A stretch of 64,000 bases of DNA from Podaxis mareebaensis (Eukaryota > Basidiomycota > Agaricomycetes > Agaricales > Agaricaceae): contig JAEUWP010000137.1 in assembly GCA_018524725.1 (NCBI GenBank), forward strand, positions 213,568 to 277,567, in the 5' to 3' direction. Positions 1-12,700 of the stretch are shown here, piece after piece. The notes beneath the pieces were generated by a model that saw only the letters and a list, made by a program, of their open reading frames with translations, was not told the DNA's origin and did not search any database. The position numbers and the translations under genes are program-made. How positions within the stretch are numbered: position 1 is the stretch's first letter; the number at the start of each line of letters is the position of its first letter.

Positions 1-159
1 CGGGTTCTGTCGCAGTTTTCGGCTCAAGGACCGCTGAGCATTCGGGGCAGATTTGATAAGAGCGCATGGGAGATATCCGACGGCCCACTTGAGGGCGACC
101 GGCTGCTTGTGCGTCATTCCATCAAGATCGTAGATCAGATCCTCGGGTTGCCTGGTTAA
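1..159 (+). CDS. 3' end of an unidentified protein-coding gene (partial)
   Basis: Frame 1 is open from the first base to a TAA at 157-159, giving 52 C-terminal residues of a protein whose start lies outside the window. The sequence is mixed and soluble-looking, ending in ...DQILGLPG, with no membrane segment or motif that I recognise. An open frame of 52 codons could occur by chance, but the composition is protein-like and the next gene starts 450 bp downstream on the same strand. Function unknown. Confidence 0.4.
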   Translation, partial: RVLSQFSAQGPLSIRGRFDKSAWEISDGPLEGDRLLVRHSIKIVDQILGLPG

Positions 160-606
160 GGGCTCCGAAAGTGTGGTTGGAGCAGAAGTTGGTTATGCCC
201 TGTTATACCGGCAGATTAGGTTGAGTCAAAAGAGCGGAGATGCGGCCTGATGCAGCGCATGGGTACCTTTTTTGTTCCGTGGTGACTAATGCCATATTTT
301 CTGGCATGGTGGCGAAGAGCCCAAGTGCCAGGCAATGCCGCACGTCATAAAATCGTGAAACATATAAACCCGAAAGTATGCCATCACCTTCCGCAATCTA
401 TCATCTTCCGTCCCCAGACTTCCCGAGAATAACCATAATCAATTTCACCGATTAAGAACAGACGCCTCGTATACTTTATATAACTACGACGCGCTCTCTG
501 AAGAATCTCATCCCCAAATTCCTACCTACCACATCCAAGCGGATAACCTGATTGGCCAGCTCCACTCGATCTTTAATATCCTTCCGAATTCGGATTTTTG
601 TACCTC
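160..606 (+). promoter_or_regulatory. Intergenic region and likely promoter of the metallo-hydrolase gene
   Basis: There is no convincing coding sequence. A TATA-like string (TTTATATAA, 475-483) lies about 125 bp before the ATG at 607 and is followed by CT/CA-rich sequence, as is usual for fungal 5' leaders. The core-promoter assignment is inference. Confidence 0.3.
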
Positions 607-2170
607 ATGCCATCGGCAACGCATAACACCTGCTCATCCTCTGACGAATCGGCCACACTCGAGCTCATATTCCTTGGTACAGGAACGTCGTCGAGTATAC
701 CTCACGTGGACTGCCTCACATATGACCCCGCAATACGCCCACCGTGCAAAACGTGTCTCTCAACACTTACAGAGAGAGGCAAGAAGAACATACGCCGGAA
801 TACTGGCGCAGTATTGCGGATGAAAGCAAAGGATGGTAGATCAGTGTACGTGAACCGTTCCTCGTTGTCGTCTACCTCTTTTGGTTGTCGGCTGGGGAAG
901 CTGTGCCTCCTATCACGGAGGTTGACAGTTGCGTCGAGAGGGCTAATTATGCTGTGTTGATGAACAGGACTATTGTTATCGATGCTGGCAAGACATTCCA
1001 AGCTGCGGCAGTCGAGTGGTTCCCGAAGTTTGGCCTTAGGAAGATTGATGCTCTATTAATAACCCATGCCCATGCGGATGGTAAGTGGTCGGCTTAACAA
1101 ATGTTCTTTTTGTATAGGCTAATCTTGGGGTTGAAGCTATGAACGGCCTTGATGACCTCAGAGGTACTTTGAGATGCAGGTTTCCTCCCTGTTAACTGTA
1201 TTGATCAATGATCGGTTAGGCTGGACCCTGAATGGTGCCATACAGCCGCATATCGACGTGTATTTATCGCAAGACACCTTCACCGAAGTTCAAAGGTCTT
1301 TCCCATACCTGGTATCCAAAGAATTTGCGTCAGGTGGCGGCGATGTGCGTTTCCCTGTGCGACGTCTTGTAGCTCGGCTGAGCCGTTAACTCAGGTTCCG
1401 GACTTTAAATACCACATCATCAATGACAGGGAACCATTCGAGATCGAGGATACCGGTATAGAAATCACTCCATTTGCCGGTCAGTCTTTTTATTCTTCGC
1501 AGTCGCTACATTGACGGAACATTGACCCGGCTCATCCATAGTTCATCACGGCCGCATCTTCTCGAAGGTGCCACCACCCGCCTACGTCGTAACGCCCACG
1601 GCCACGCTGCCGTCGACGCCTACCAGGTCGGATATCAGTTTGCCCTCGAGGCAGTCTTCTCCGACGCTGGATAATCAGCAGACTGAAAAGGGTACCAGAA
1701 AGGCAGAGCCAGAAGGGATTATCCACCCACTGCTGTGCTTTGGATTCAAGATACAAGAACAACTGGCGTATATTTCTGATGCTTCATATATACCCGAGCG
1801 TGTCTGGGAGGTCCTCAAGAGCAAGCGCGGGGGCGTTTCTAGACCGCTACCGGCACTAATATTGGATTGCCTGCGTCTGCGGCCACACCCATCACACCTT
1901 GGGATCGCCGAGTCGATCGACATTGCGCGAAAGGTCGGGGCGATGAAGACCTATTTGACTGGATTTAGTCACGAGGTCGCACACGAGGAATATGTAACAA
2001 TTACAGAAGCTATTGGCGGGAACATGAAGGACAACAAGGAACTGACCGAGTCGGAAAGGAAGGGTATCGAACTCGTTCAGGGTGGCAAGCAACTCTGGGT
2101 AAGGCCAGCCCACGATGGACTCAGGCTCTTTGTAGGCGAGGATGGGAACGTGCACGACGAGAGTTACTAG
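607..2170 (+). CDS. Metallo-beta-lactamase-fold hydrolase (S. pombe SPCC777.06c-like)
   Basis: Six exons (607-845, 968-1080, 1137-1163, 1220-1344, 1395-1479, 1542-2170) sum to 1218 nt, or 405 aa. The protein begins with the family's Gly-rich strand (LIFLGTGTSSSIP) and a Cys-containing loop (PPCKTC). It has the metal-binding THAHADA motif split across exons 2-3, then DDLRGW, a conserved segment with EFASGG, and VHHGR. These match the eukaryotic relatives of PhnP/tRNase Z-like hydrolases annotated as putative hydrolases in yeasts. The substrate is unknown and a cyclic phosphate or phosphodiester is plausible from the fold only. The HxHxD motif is followed by Ala where many MBL enzymes have His, as in this subfamily. 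The start is the first in-frame ATG (607). Intron 1 (122 nt) is longer than the other introns and might hide a second small exon. Confidence 0.85.
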
Positions 2171-2502
2171 TGGTTAGAGTTGGGAAATAATTATCTATAA
2201 TGTGCTTATCAAGTTGATATTGCATACCTTATTTTCTCTCCACATGAGGTTGCTTGGGAAATTGTGACGTGTGGGGAGGACGCAAGTCGCGGGGTTCATA
2301 CATCAGGGTCGAGGCGCTTTCTGTTTATGGAATGTGTGATGGGCGTCTGGCTTCGTTCACAGCGTCACATCTTTGGCACCCGAGAACCCTCTTCTCCCCC
2401 CATTTCCCGCAGCAACCTACAGAGGCATAGCAACGAACCGAATACATACCATACTGGCCTGTAGTGCCCCCGCCTACAAACTTTAAACAGGGATCGTTGC
2501 CC

Positions 2503-3327
2503 ATGAAGTTCTTCTCCCAATCCTTCTTGTACGAGTACGTCCCGAACCCATATTTACGTCTTTCGAAGGGGTGCATAGCTCACACCTTGCACAGCGATCC
2601 CTGGCCAATCGTCTCTTTGGCCTATTTTCTGCGATATCCGAACCCGTATGCAGCCCATGTCATCTCTTGTGATGTTATTTCGCGTACCCAGACACCATCG
2701 GGCACACTCGTCACCACACGTCTCATCCTGAAACGAGGGAACCTTCCGCGGTGGTTCCCACAAGGCATGATGTCTAGGGCAGAGTCGTGGATAATTGAGG
2801 AGAGTGAAGTGGATCCCTTTGGCAAGGTTGTCAATTGCAAGACCCGTAATCTTGACCATGTAAAAATCATGCGGGTGGAGGAGTCTGTCCAGCTCCGCCA
2901 AACTCCTGAAGGGTATGGAACATTTGCATGATGTTATTGTCATCTCACTGGATTCTGAACAGAAAAACACTTCAACACACGGAGGCTAGGATTTTCTCTG
3001 GGTTTGGGTGGGGCATGACGAAAAAGATTGAAAATCACGGGTTAACGCGTTTCAAGGCCAATTTACAGCGGGTTCGTTGTTCCCTTCCGTCTGCATTAGT
3101 TCTTTGGCGTTGACGTGTCTTCCCAGTCTCGCGAGGGTGTGTCCTTGATCCTGAGTCTTATACGCCAGTCCCGCCTTCAGCCGATGACGCTAGGTGGAGA
3201 GGCACTTCCCATGCCCCACATTGAGGAAGTCCACGATCATGACATTGCGGACGCAAAATCGTCGATGCAATCTGCCGCTGGTGCATGGGGAAAATTAAAG
3301 GCCTGGTTCTATCCGCCTCGTTCATAG
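2503..3327 (+). CDS. PRELI/MSF1-domain mitochondrial lipid-transfer protein (Ups family)
   Basis: Four exons (2503-2534, 2595-2912, 2963-3071, 3127-3327) give 660 nt, 219 aa. The protein starts MKFFSQSF and, across the first splice, reads YDDPW. It then carries the hallmark FLRYPNPYAAHV, DVISR, TTRL and TRNLDH...MRVEE motifs of the PRELI domain, which fills nearly the whole protein. Family members (yeast Ups1/2/3, human PRELID) work with Mdm35/TRIAP1 in the mitochondrial intermembrane space. They shuttle phosphatidic acid (Ups1 type) or phosphatidylserine (Ups2 type) between membranes for cardiolipin or PE synthesis. I cannot tell which lipid this copy uses. Length and intron sizes (50-60 nt) are normal. 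The upstream in-frame ATG near 2464 was not used because the family start aligns with 2503. Confidence 0.9.
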
Positions 3328-3781
3328 ACTCTTTGGTTGACTTCCACCCAAAACATGCGCTTCTATTGCCGTCGCCTTTTTTCTTTTTTTGGATTGTGAT
3401 CGTTCTACACCCCTCTCTATTAATGTTATATTCTGGCACCTTGGTTGTTTGACCAAGTACTCTGCCTTTGCATTGTAGTATTATAGCATAGCAAGACCGA
3501 AATCTTTCTCTTCGAAATTCGAATACGTTGGGCTGGGCGGAGCTTGGGCCAAGTTTGGATAATGCAAGCGGGTGATCAATTAGTGATGTCAAAAGTTGTT
3601 CCTTGTCCGCCGTGATCATTGCATCTGGCAGCAACTAAGCCACCAGCCTTTGTTTTCTTCGTGTTCTTTCAGCAAATGTAATCCATCCAAACTCAGGACA
3701 CGTACAGGATCACTTCGCCATCTGATATTCGTGCACGGATTCCTGACACCTCATCGTTCCCAGTCCCGTTGATTCACACTA
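3328..3781. other. Intergenic region between PRELI and RIC1 genes
   Basis: This holds the 3' flank of the PRELI gene and the 5' flank of RIC1. T-rich tracts near 3380-3395 could belong to 3'-end processing. I see no supported gene, repeat or RNA here. Confidence 0.3.
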
Positions 3782-6700
3782 ATGTATTTCCCTACTTCTG
3801 CTGCACGAGTTCTTTCCACTGTACCCGCTCTCCCCAATATCCCCCCAGAGCCCACCATTTCAATCTGTCCTAGTCCCCGCAAGTCCTTTTTTTGCACTCT
3901 TACCAGAAACGGTGTCACTGTGTGGGCCGTTCGGGTGAGCAAGCATGTGTTTAGCCGTGTGGATCACAAGCTAACATCCCAAGAAGCCTTCTGCTGTGCT
4001 AGCGTTCCTATCCCGCACACCAACTTCGATAATTGATCACGGAGAGAATGTGGATGTATGGTGGTCACCAGACAGCACACGCATCATCATTCAAGTTCGT
4101 CTACGTGACCTTTCCTGGTGTCTTGTTGACTTTTGCTCACGAATGCATATTAGACATCCGAGTCGTATCTCGTGCTGGTTTCAGTCGAATATGAGGGTGA
4201 CAGGGATGTTTACCACCCGCCGCCGCTGTCGATGCAGGCTATGCGAACCTTCTTAGCTGGTCCTGGGGAAGGTTTACCTCTTCAACCCCTTAGTTTGCAT
4301 TTTGAAGGTGTGGTTCGCGTTGAAGGAACGTTATTAAGGTGAGTATATGCGCATACATATGAAGAGTACCTTCACTTCTGAGGGTTTGTGTCAGTGTTTC
4401 ACCACGGAAGACCCAGTTGATGTTTACGACGAACAACCCACCAACAATTCAGCGAATGCCATGGCCACAAGACGCAGAAGATTCCCAGACGCAACCAAGA
4501 GCATACACCTATGATACGTGGATTTTGAACGAAGATGATTTCTCGTGGATAAAGGAACCTGACGGTAATTAAATCCTTTGATTCTGTTTCTGATATCTGA
4601 AGGGGTACTACAGCCGGTATCGCCAAGATTATACACGCGAGAACGATGGTCGGGGAAGTTTGGATCACCACTGACGGGCGAGCATATTTCGTACAGTTGC
4701 ACGAAGAAGATATCATGGACTACGAACCTGACATTGATCCTCAAGATCCAGATGTGAAACCGGTGAGTTACGCCACGCAACACTCCTACGTCCGAACTGA
4801 TAACAGGTAAGGTCCATCAAGGCCTTGCTTCGAAACCTCATCAAAGATTTGGATGGCAAGGGACTTGTATACACGACTTTACTACCCCCAAATGGGTACA
4901 GAAACAACGACGCGTAGACCCTTCTGAGGCATCGTCCTCGGAAACCTATCAAGAGCCCAAACGGGCTACTGCCATAGCAATAAATACGAGATTCTCTATT
5001 TTTGCTATCGGAACCCATGGGTAATCTATCCATTTTCTGGTCGTAACTCGGCTTGACGAAAGGAAATAGGGGCGGCTTGGAATTCAAGAATTTTCCGTCC
5101 CTAGAAGGAGTCGTGCCGAAATCCCAGGTGATCGAAGTGCCCAATCCGTTTCACCGGCCTACGGGTCAGGTTTGCACGCTCGAATGGAGCTCGGATGGTT
5201 ACGTCCTAGCTGTCGGATGGACGTATGGTTGGGGCGTATTTAGTGTCAGTGGAAGGTGTTTGACGTCCGGATTCGAAGTAGAAGACATCCTCGACGAGCC
5301 GAGGTACGTATTCACTCATGGACAGACGACCGGGATTGTTGAAGAAGTCATCAGATTTCAAGACACCTTTATGGGTGGAATCCATAAACTCGTAATTCTT
5401 TATTTTTCCCCATTTTCTGGCTGCAGCTTAATATCTTCCAGTTCTGGGGACCAGGAAACTTCGAGCTGTTCCTGTTGGCTCGGCAGCATGCGCAAAGTAC
5501 AATGCTGACTTTTTCTTTCCGAAGATCTTGCCTAAACTTGCTTTTGTAGGGGCCGACGGCCAATTGTTTGTGATACCTTTTGCCAAAAGTGCGACCACAG
5601 GACAACACTCGCCCGTAAGCTTACTGTATATAGAATTTATTAGTACTGACGTTTACGGTCGGCAGGACAACACTCGTTATGCCTTTCTACAAATGGACGA
5701 CCGAGCCCTTGTGTATCGGGGTGCCGATCAACCGGACATGAGTGTCATCAACCCAGAATCTGACGTCTGGCAGCATATCAAAGTCAGGTTCACCCAGTAC
5801 ACATATCCCACAGGACTAACAATGCTGCTTATAGATTCCCCAACACTATCTCGCAACGAACTGGCCCATCCGATACTCCTCAATTAGTGCTGATGGTCGA
5901 TTGGTCGCTATCGCCGGTCGACGAGGTTTAATTCATTACAGCTCGACGTCGGGACGCTGGAAAGTATTCCTAGATGAGCAACAAGAACAAGCGTTTGCAG
6001 TTCGGGGAGGATTGTTGTGGTTCCATCACGTCCTGATTGCTGCTGTTGAAGTAACGCACTCTTATCAGGTATAATCCGTCCTTATCCTCGTCCATCGCCC
6101 TGAGGACTGATATATTGCAGCTGCGGCTCTACTCAAGAGATCTTGAGCTCAGCAACACAAGTGTCCTTCATCGGGAGATATTGCCTTCACCAGTCGTCAT
6201 CTTGTCCTTAGTTGACAATTCCCTTTTGGTTTACACTTTGGACAACACATTGTATCATTATTTGGTGGTGCCAACGACAGACACCATCAAACTGCATGTA
6301 TGCGGTAGTATCACCTTTGCTGGGATCATTGCTGCACCAAGTGCGGTGCGCATGCTCAGTTGGATGATCCCAGCTGCACAGAAACGTAAGTAAGAGTTCC
6401 GGAGTTGCTGCTTTGCAGTCGATAACCTCCTGCTTGTCAACAGAACTGGGTGATCCAGTGAACGACTTGTCCGTGGCTACTGTTCTGATGGTCGTTGGAG
6501 GACAGTTAATCTTGTTGAGACCCCGAAAGGTATATTCTAAATCTATCCATGCACCCCTTCTCACTAGGCGTTAAGTCGGCAGATCAAGAGGTCAAATACG
6601 ACTTGCAGATCTTTGCAGACCGTATTGAGTTTTGTTGGATACATCTGCGCGGTATTCCTGCCCTTGAGAATTCCTTGTGGGCCTATGATGCACATGGTAT

Positions 6701-7629
6701 CCGTATTTGGCTCAATGCTCTAGCCATCGAAAAACAACCCACGGAGGAGATAACAGAGGACGTCAAGGAGAGCGTGACGATACCGCTCAGTTTCTATCCA
6801 CTATGTCAGCTCCTGTGTCTGCGTAATTTCGGGAAACTGATGGCGCCCATTAGCTGTACTTATGGACAAAGGCATTATTATCGGCGCAGAGAACGAGCTG
6901 GCGGCAAGGTCGAATCTCCCTTTTGTCATGTTTAGGCATGCAACAAGCGTATGTTATACCAATACCTATTGGCCGCCCCACTGACTAGTGCTTCAGTCAC
7001 ATCTTTTTCTGCAACACGTCCTCCTGTATCAGCTAAATGCAGGACAAGTCAAAGATGCCGTGGCCTTCGCTTCACAGTACAAGAATCTTGTCTTCTTCGC
7101 CCACGCCTTGGAGATCTTACTCCATACGGTTATTGAATCTGAGACTACCAATGGTAGCACGAACGGGGGTGAAAATGACACGATTTTGCCGACAACGATA
7201 GAGTTCCTGGACCATTTTGACGTATCCCTCGACGTCGTAGTTGGTTGTGCGAGGAAGACGGAGATGACTAGATGGCGCCGTTTGTTCAACGCTGTTGGGA
7301 ACCCTAAGCAGCTATTTGAGGTGCGCTAAAATGTTGAGCAGGAACCAGGAAGCGTTTTTGCTGATCACTTGTTTCTTCTTTCTCAGACTTGTCTGTCTTC
7401 TGGACGTTTAAAAACGGCCGGATCATACCTTCTGGTCCTTCACAATCTCGAGCAGTTAGATGAAAACAACCACGACGCTGTACGGCTGCTCAAGGCCGCT
7501 GTGGAGCGGAAAGAATGGCAGTTGTGCCGTCAGCTGTTGAGATTCTTGCACTCGATAGATGAAACTGGGACAGCTCTTCGGAATGCGCTATCTCAGGTCG
7601 ACTTGAAATTGATGGATGGGGAAATATGA
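3782..7629 (+). CDS. RIC1: RIC1, subunit of the Ric1-Rgp1 Rab6/Ypt6 guanine-nucleotide exchange factor
   Basis: This is a multi-exon gene of about 3.85 kb. Exon 1 (3782-3934) starts MYFPTSAARV and joins over a 49-nt intron to a segment reading GENVDVWWSPDSTRIIIQ, the characteristic N-terminal WD40-like part of RIC1. Later exons keep weak beta-propeller features (for example LEWSSDGYVLAVGWTYGW around 5180). The C-terminal RIC1 helical domain is recognisable by QLNAGQVKDAVAFA and HALEILLHTVIE (about 7030-7135), ending at the TGA at 7627-7629. In yeast and animals RIC1 with RGP1 activates Ypt6/Rab6 at the Golgi for endosome-to-Golgi retrograde transport. The helical part seems short compared with animal RIC1. 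Internal exon borders after exon 2 were not all resolved. Confidence 0.85.
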
Positions 7630-8044
7630 CATCTTGTATTTTTAATCTATTAAATTTTGTCTTTGGGGTTTCCAGTTCAGTCCAACTTTTCACAACTTCA
7701 AGCCAGGTTTTTGAATCGCTAGTAGGTCATGCAGGGTCTTGTCTGGACTCCGCAGTGTCCCTGATAATGAGCTTCCAGGCAACACGTGTAGAATGGAGTA
7801 GATGCAGATTTAATGTACAACTCGAATGTAGCACATGGTTTCGAAACCAATCCGGAATTGTTCCGAGGAAGACCTAGTGATATGTTCGAACACGACAGTA
7901 TGGACTTCATTGTCGCTTGAAGTGCCACGAGGTGTTATACATCTTGACTTTCGGGGTTCTTGGTCTCACTATCGACGCAAATAGCACTCTCCTTTCTTTC
8001 TAAATTCCACCACCCAAGCCCAGGACGGTACGCAAAGCGGAACA
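7630..8044. other. Intergenic region between RIC1 and the dioxygenase-like gene
   Basis: The stretch contains the RIC1 3' flank and the presumed promoter of the next gene. No coding sequence, repeat or RNA gene is evident. Confidence 0.3.
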
Positions 8045-9598
8045 ATGGCGAGCAACCTTTTCTCTCGCACTTTGGCTACTTTGACAACAAAGATGCAGCC
8101 TATTGCCCGCACTGCTGAGGGTGCGGTGTCTATTTCATACCCAACCTTACTTTCTTCACCCCATTCCCTTGGTGATGCCATCGGTGTGTTACCGCCCACC
8201 TGCCTGCTTCGTCTGCACTGTGACTGATATTCTTTTGCATCTCATCACAGAGGAGGCTTTTGGGTCACAACCAAAATCGCTGGGTATCATTATCGTCAGG
8301 GATCTGCCCCCGGAATATCCTGTCTACAGGGAGCGGTTGTTAAAGTTAGCTTATCGGTTCGCACAGTTGCCCGAGGATATCAGAGAGAAGTATGCCCACC
8401 CCGCAAGCAGATATAGGTATGTCAATCATCCTCCCGGACTTAGATTCGATGGCTCAACACTTCATGCATAGCTTTGGTTGGTCTCATGGCAAGGTATGGT
8501 TGCATATTCGGGTTGAATCGGTCATTGATACGAGCTTATGCGATGATGAAGGAAATTATGAATGGCAAGCCTGGTCAGGCGTCTTGTGTGTTTTTTTGGC
8601 GACACATTCTTAACCTCAGGGTTTTCCCCATACAGATACCCTGAAGGGTTCTTACTACGCCAATCCGGTGGTGGATAAGCCGTCCGTATCTCAAGCCGAA
8701 CAGGAAAAATATCCGGAATACTATGGACAGAACATCTGTCAGTGCCTTTTCTCGTATCTGGATTTTGAAGGACCCATTAATATGCGCACAGGGCCTCACA
8801 GGGATGAAAAGGGAATTGAAGGTTTCGAGGAAGCTTTCAAGGACCTCGGGAGGTGAGCACACGACCCTGCTTGGCGTAAAAGAAGATTCACGAAATCAAT
8901 ATGCGCAGCTTTGTCTTCAAGGTCGGCTGTCAGCTGGCCGCTGCTTGCCAACCGTTCGGTACATCACCCCCGGTGTCCACTAAGATGGTTCTCTGACGTC
9001 TTTCAGCTCTTTCCCACCTGTCAGATTCGTCTGTTTCTTTGCCCAGGCTTATCAGTACTTCCCAAACGACGAAAGCTCGTCTGTTGCATTATTTCCCTCC
9101 CCCTCCTGAAGCTGCAACACCAAAGGAAGATGAACCAATTGATAGCTGGTGCGGGTTCCATCTGGATCATTCCCTCTTGACGGGTTTGTGTTCCGTGAGT
9201 GGTCTTCGGGCTATTAGATAACGAAAGCTCACAAATCTCAGGCTATGTTCTTGCGCAAAGAATCAAATGGGGAACCAACGGTCGTTCCATCTCCGTCCGG
9301 CTCTTCGGGCCTTTACATTCGTACCAGGGGGGGTGATTTGACCAAAGTTTCGATTCCCGTAGATTGCCTTGCATTCCAAACGGGAGAAGCACTTGAACTT
9401 GCCACGGGTGGCAAACTGCGTGCGACTCCCCACTGTGTCCGTGTTGGAGCTGGCGGTGCTGATGCCGCCAATATTTCCCGCGAGACCTTCGCTCTTTTCA
9501 TGCAGCCCAACACCGATCAACTTCTCTCCCCGCTCAAGACATTCGGGCAATTCAGCAAAGAAGTATTTGACGAGCATTACAGTGCAGAATCTATGTGA
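8045..9598 (+). CDS. 2-oxoglutarate/Fe(II) dioxygenase-like protein (clavaminate synthase-like fold)
   Basis: This multi-exon gene starts at ATG 8045 and ends at TGA 9596-9598. The N-terminal part (LGIIIVRDLPPEYPVYRERL, then LPEDIREKYAHP) matches the DIOX_N segment of isopenicillin-N-synthase-type oxygenases. A middle segment reads SFGWSHGK, followed by DTLKGSYYANP. The C-terminal catalytic half has CGFHLDHS, which supplies the facial-triad His and Asp, and the later ATPHCVR, which supplies the distal His. Between them lies a jelly-roll segment with GLYIRTRGGD. All three iron ligands are therefore present. The substrate is unknown. Homologues are common in basidiomycete genomes as uncharacterised clavaminate synthase-like proteins. 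Several introns near 8180, 8420, 8500-8630, 8740 and 9200 are implied by frame changes. I did not fix each one. Confidence 0.75.
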
Positions 9599-9754
9599 GG
9601 GATGTAGTATACATAATTATGGGCGATGAGCAAACAAGATAATATCTACATGAAGAATATTATGTCCAAAGAATACTCTACGGAAGCGATACGGAAGCCA
9701 AAAGTAGCAAGACCAAGATCCTGGAGCATGGTTAGATATAAATACGTTCTTTCT

Positions 9755-12700
9755 TCATTGACCAGACGAACTAGAAAGGGTACCCAGTCTCGGAGATCCA
9801 GATGTCAGCGAGTCCGGCAAAACGGAGAGCATGGCAGCAGCGATGCTCGTTCGTTTCGAGGGGCTATCCTTAGTCGTCCTTGCTTCACTTTTCCGAGAAC
9901 TGTCGGAGGATCGCCTCTCCCTGTCCTGGTCCTCCTGATCAGAAATGACGCTCCAGTCTTCGCTTGGTGCTCCCCTTACAGAACCAGGGGAGCTATAGCC
10001 CGAGCAGGAGCTCGGGGAGAAAGCGTTGGACGATGGGGGGTCGCGATTGCGTATGGTAGAATGCTCATTGTCGACTTCCTCATCGCGATCATCAACAGCA
10101 GTGTGCTTTACCAGTGAGCGGGCATACTCCAAGTCTCTATAGATGGACTCTATGGCAGTAGCCACTCCGTTCTCCTGCGTACGACATCAGTAAGTGCAAT
10201 CCATCAGAGGAAGTTAGCTTACCGAGCGAATTTGTTCACCAATTAGCCGAGCTCTATCTATTTGCTTCTGGTCCGTGGTTGCGGTAATTAAAGCCTCGGT
10301 TAGGGAGGCGACCGTAAGTTTCCTAACACCAGAGCCAACTCCGAGGGCTTCGACTCTATCTGCCCAGAAGAATTGGTCGCCAAAAAATGGTTTAATAATG
10401 GTTGGAATTCCAGCTAGAATAAGTCATTCAGCTTCGAAGCTGCGAAAAAGAATATGATGAACCAACATACCTCGCAGGCTGGCACCAGTGGTACCAGCAC
10501 CTCCATGATGACAAGCCGCGTCAATGCGTCGGAAGAGCCAATCATGCGGAATCGACTGAATTGCATATATCTGCGGCGGTAATGGTTCTTCTGGTTCGCC
10601 GGAATCGCCAGCTTTGACGTGAAGACGATCCGACCATCCTTTAGAAAGGATAGCATATACCCCACTCTGTACCACTGCCTCAATGACACATTTCGTCATG
10701 GCCTTGGGGTCGGATACGACGATACTACCAAATCCAATATACACGACCTTCTTTCCATTGTGATGTGCGGTTTCAATGAATTGCACGAGATCGTCAGGTG
10801 GTGTCCACTTCTTGGCACTGACATCGGCATCGTCAAGGAACCAGTAGCCTCGGGGGTCAAATTGAATGAGTGCGTATTCATAGCAGCCGAAAAAAAACAT
10901 ACCTGTTACCCGTATCCACTCGGGCCAGTCAAGAGGTGGAGGCACAATGTGTGGGCTAAAGTTGTACAAGAACGGAATCTTGTGGGGCTCCATTTTGTCA
11001 AGACCTGTGGGAGGCAAGTGCAAGATATTCCGGCGCCATCTGTTAATCTGACCGGACGTCGCACGCCAGAAGACCTGGTCGAACATGACATAGGACTGGA
11101 AGGTGTGTGAGCATTTGATGTGGAGGCAAATGTTAAGAGGAGCAAGCACCATGTAATTATAGCTCCCACCCATCTGAAATCGCCATTTAGCTCAGCTCAG
11201 TATGTAATTTCATGAGTCCATACCTTGCGCTCAGGAACCGCGAATGCATGTGGATATGCCCTACCGGGCCATTATGAGCACAACCTGATGATTAGGCCAT
11301 AGATCAACAACGCACCGAGTTCTTGTCCAAGTCATTGTGAAAGCCCGGAAATATGGAATAGCAAGAGCTTCAGCGATATGGTATCCGCCCATAGCACTTG
11401 GACTCTCAATAAGGACATCCGTTCCTTGACAAGCTTCCCATGAGGTCTTGAGCAAATCGTCCAGCCATCCCCGGAACTGTGTAAGGAGGGTCAGTTTAGA
11501 GGAAGATCCTGTTGATAAAGGCCCAAACCTTCTGTATACCTTCCTTCAGGAAGGCAACGGTGAATGTACCGTTTTCAACACATATACGCATGAGTTCCGC
11601 AGGATCTCCACCAACGAATCCAAACTCAATTCCATGCTGAGAGCAAATCAGTAATTAAGAAGTCAAGGCTACTGCGGAACTCACAGACTCAATCCATTCC
11701 TTGAACTCTCCATGAGTCGCAATACGACATTTATGCCCATCCGCAATGAGTCCCTTCGCAAGTGCAATGTATGGTTGTACGTCTCCTCTGGAGCCGATCG
11801 TCAGGAACGTGAAATGCAATGGCTTGCTTGGCTTGAACGTCAGGAATGTTGATGATGCCGAGGTGAACATGACCGCAGGTAACGAGTCGGTCATATTTTC
11901 TGGAACTGAAGGTGCTACTAGGTCCATACTTGACGTCGAGTCCTTCCGTTCGAACTCTTCTAAGATCAGCGCCTCGCGTTGACCGGGTGAGTTAATGGCA
12001 TTGTCGCCTGTTGCAAGCCTCGTCCGCACGTCCTCCATTTGACGTTCAAGCAAGAGGATGAAAGAGTCGCGTTTGTCCTCAGCACCGAATTCGAAGAAGA
12101 GTTCTTCGTGCCCTTTAATAATTACGACAAGACCATGGTGGCCAAAGCGTGTTGCCCGAGACTTCTGAACAGCTAGGATGTCACGGATGGGTAAGGCCAT
12201 CTGAAGTGATGTTAATGAGCTGTGATTGAGGACGGAGAGCGACGAACCCTTGTTCTGACTGCAAGAGGGCCGCTGGACTTGAAGCAGAAGTGGTTGGTTG
12301 ATATGTAAAGTCTTCCAAAAACCGGTAAGAGTCTGAAAATGTATCCAGGGAAGTCTATGATGAAATGTTAGCAAGCCTGGTCGTAATCAACAGAAATGGC
12401 ATAGGACGTACATCCAAGTAAGGTCTCCTTTTCATCATAAGCAAATGCAGCCCGGAATTTCTCCGTCGCGTCCGCATCGACAGGGATGTCTGGGGTTTCG
12501 AGTATACTGAAGGCCATATCTCCCCATCCTTTACCCACTAGTCCAGGCGACGCTGCTGCCGTCGATGAAAATACTTCTTTCACTCCATTATCCATGGATG
12601 GGCTTTGTGGCGGTGAAGTTGTAGTGGAAAATAGTCTGCGGGTCTTCAACCACGATGGGACACCGACACCCCAAGAACTGCTGCTGAACGAAGGGATGTC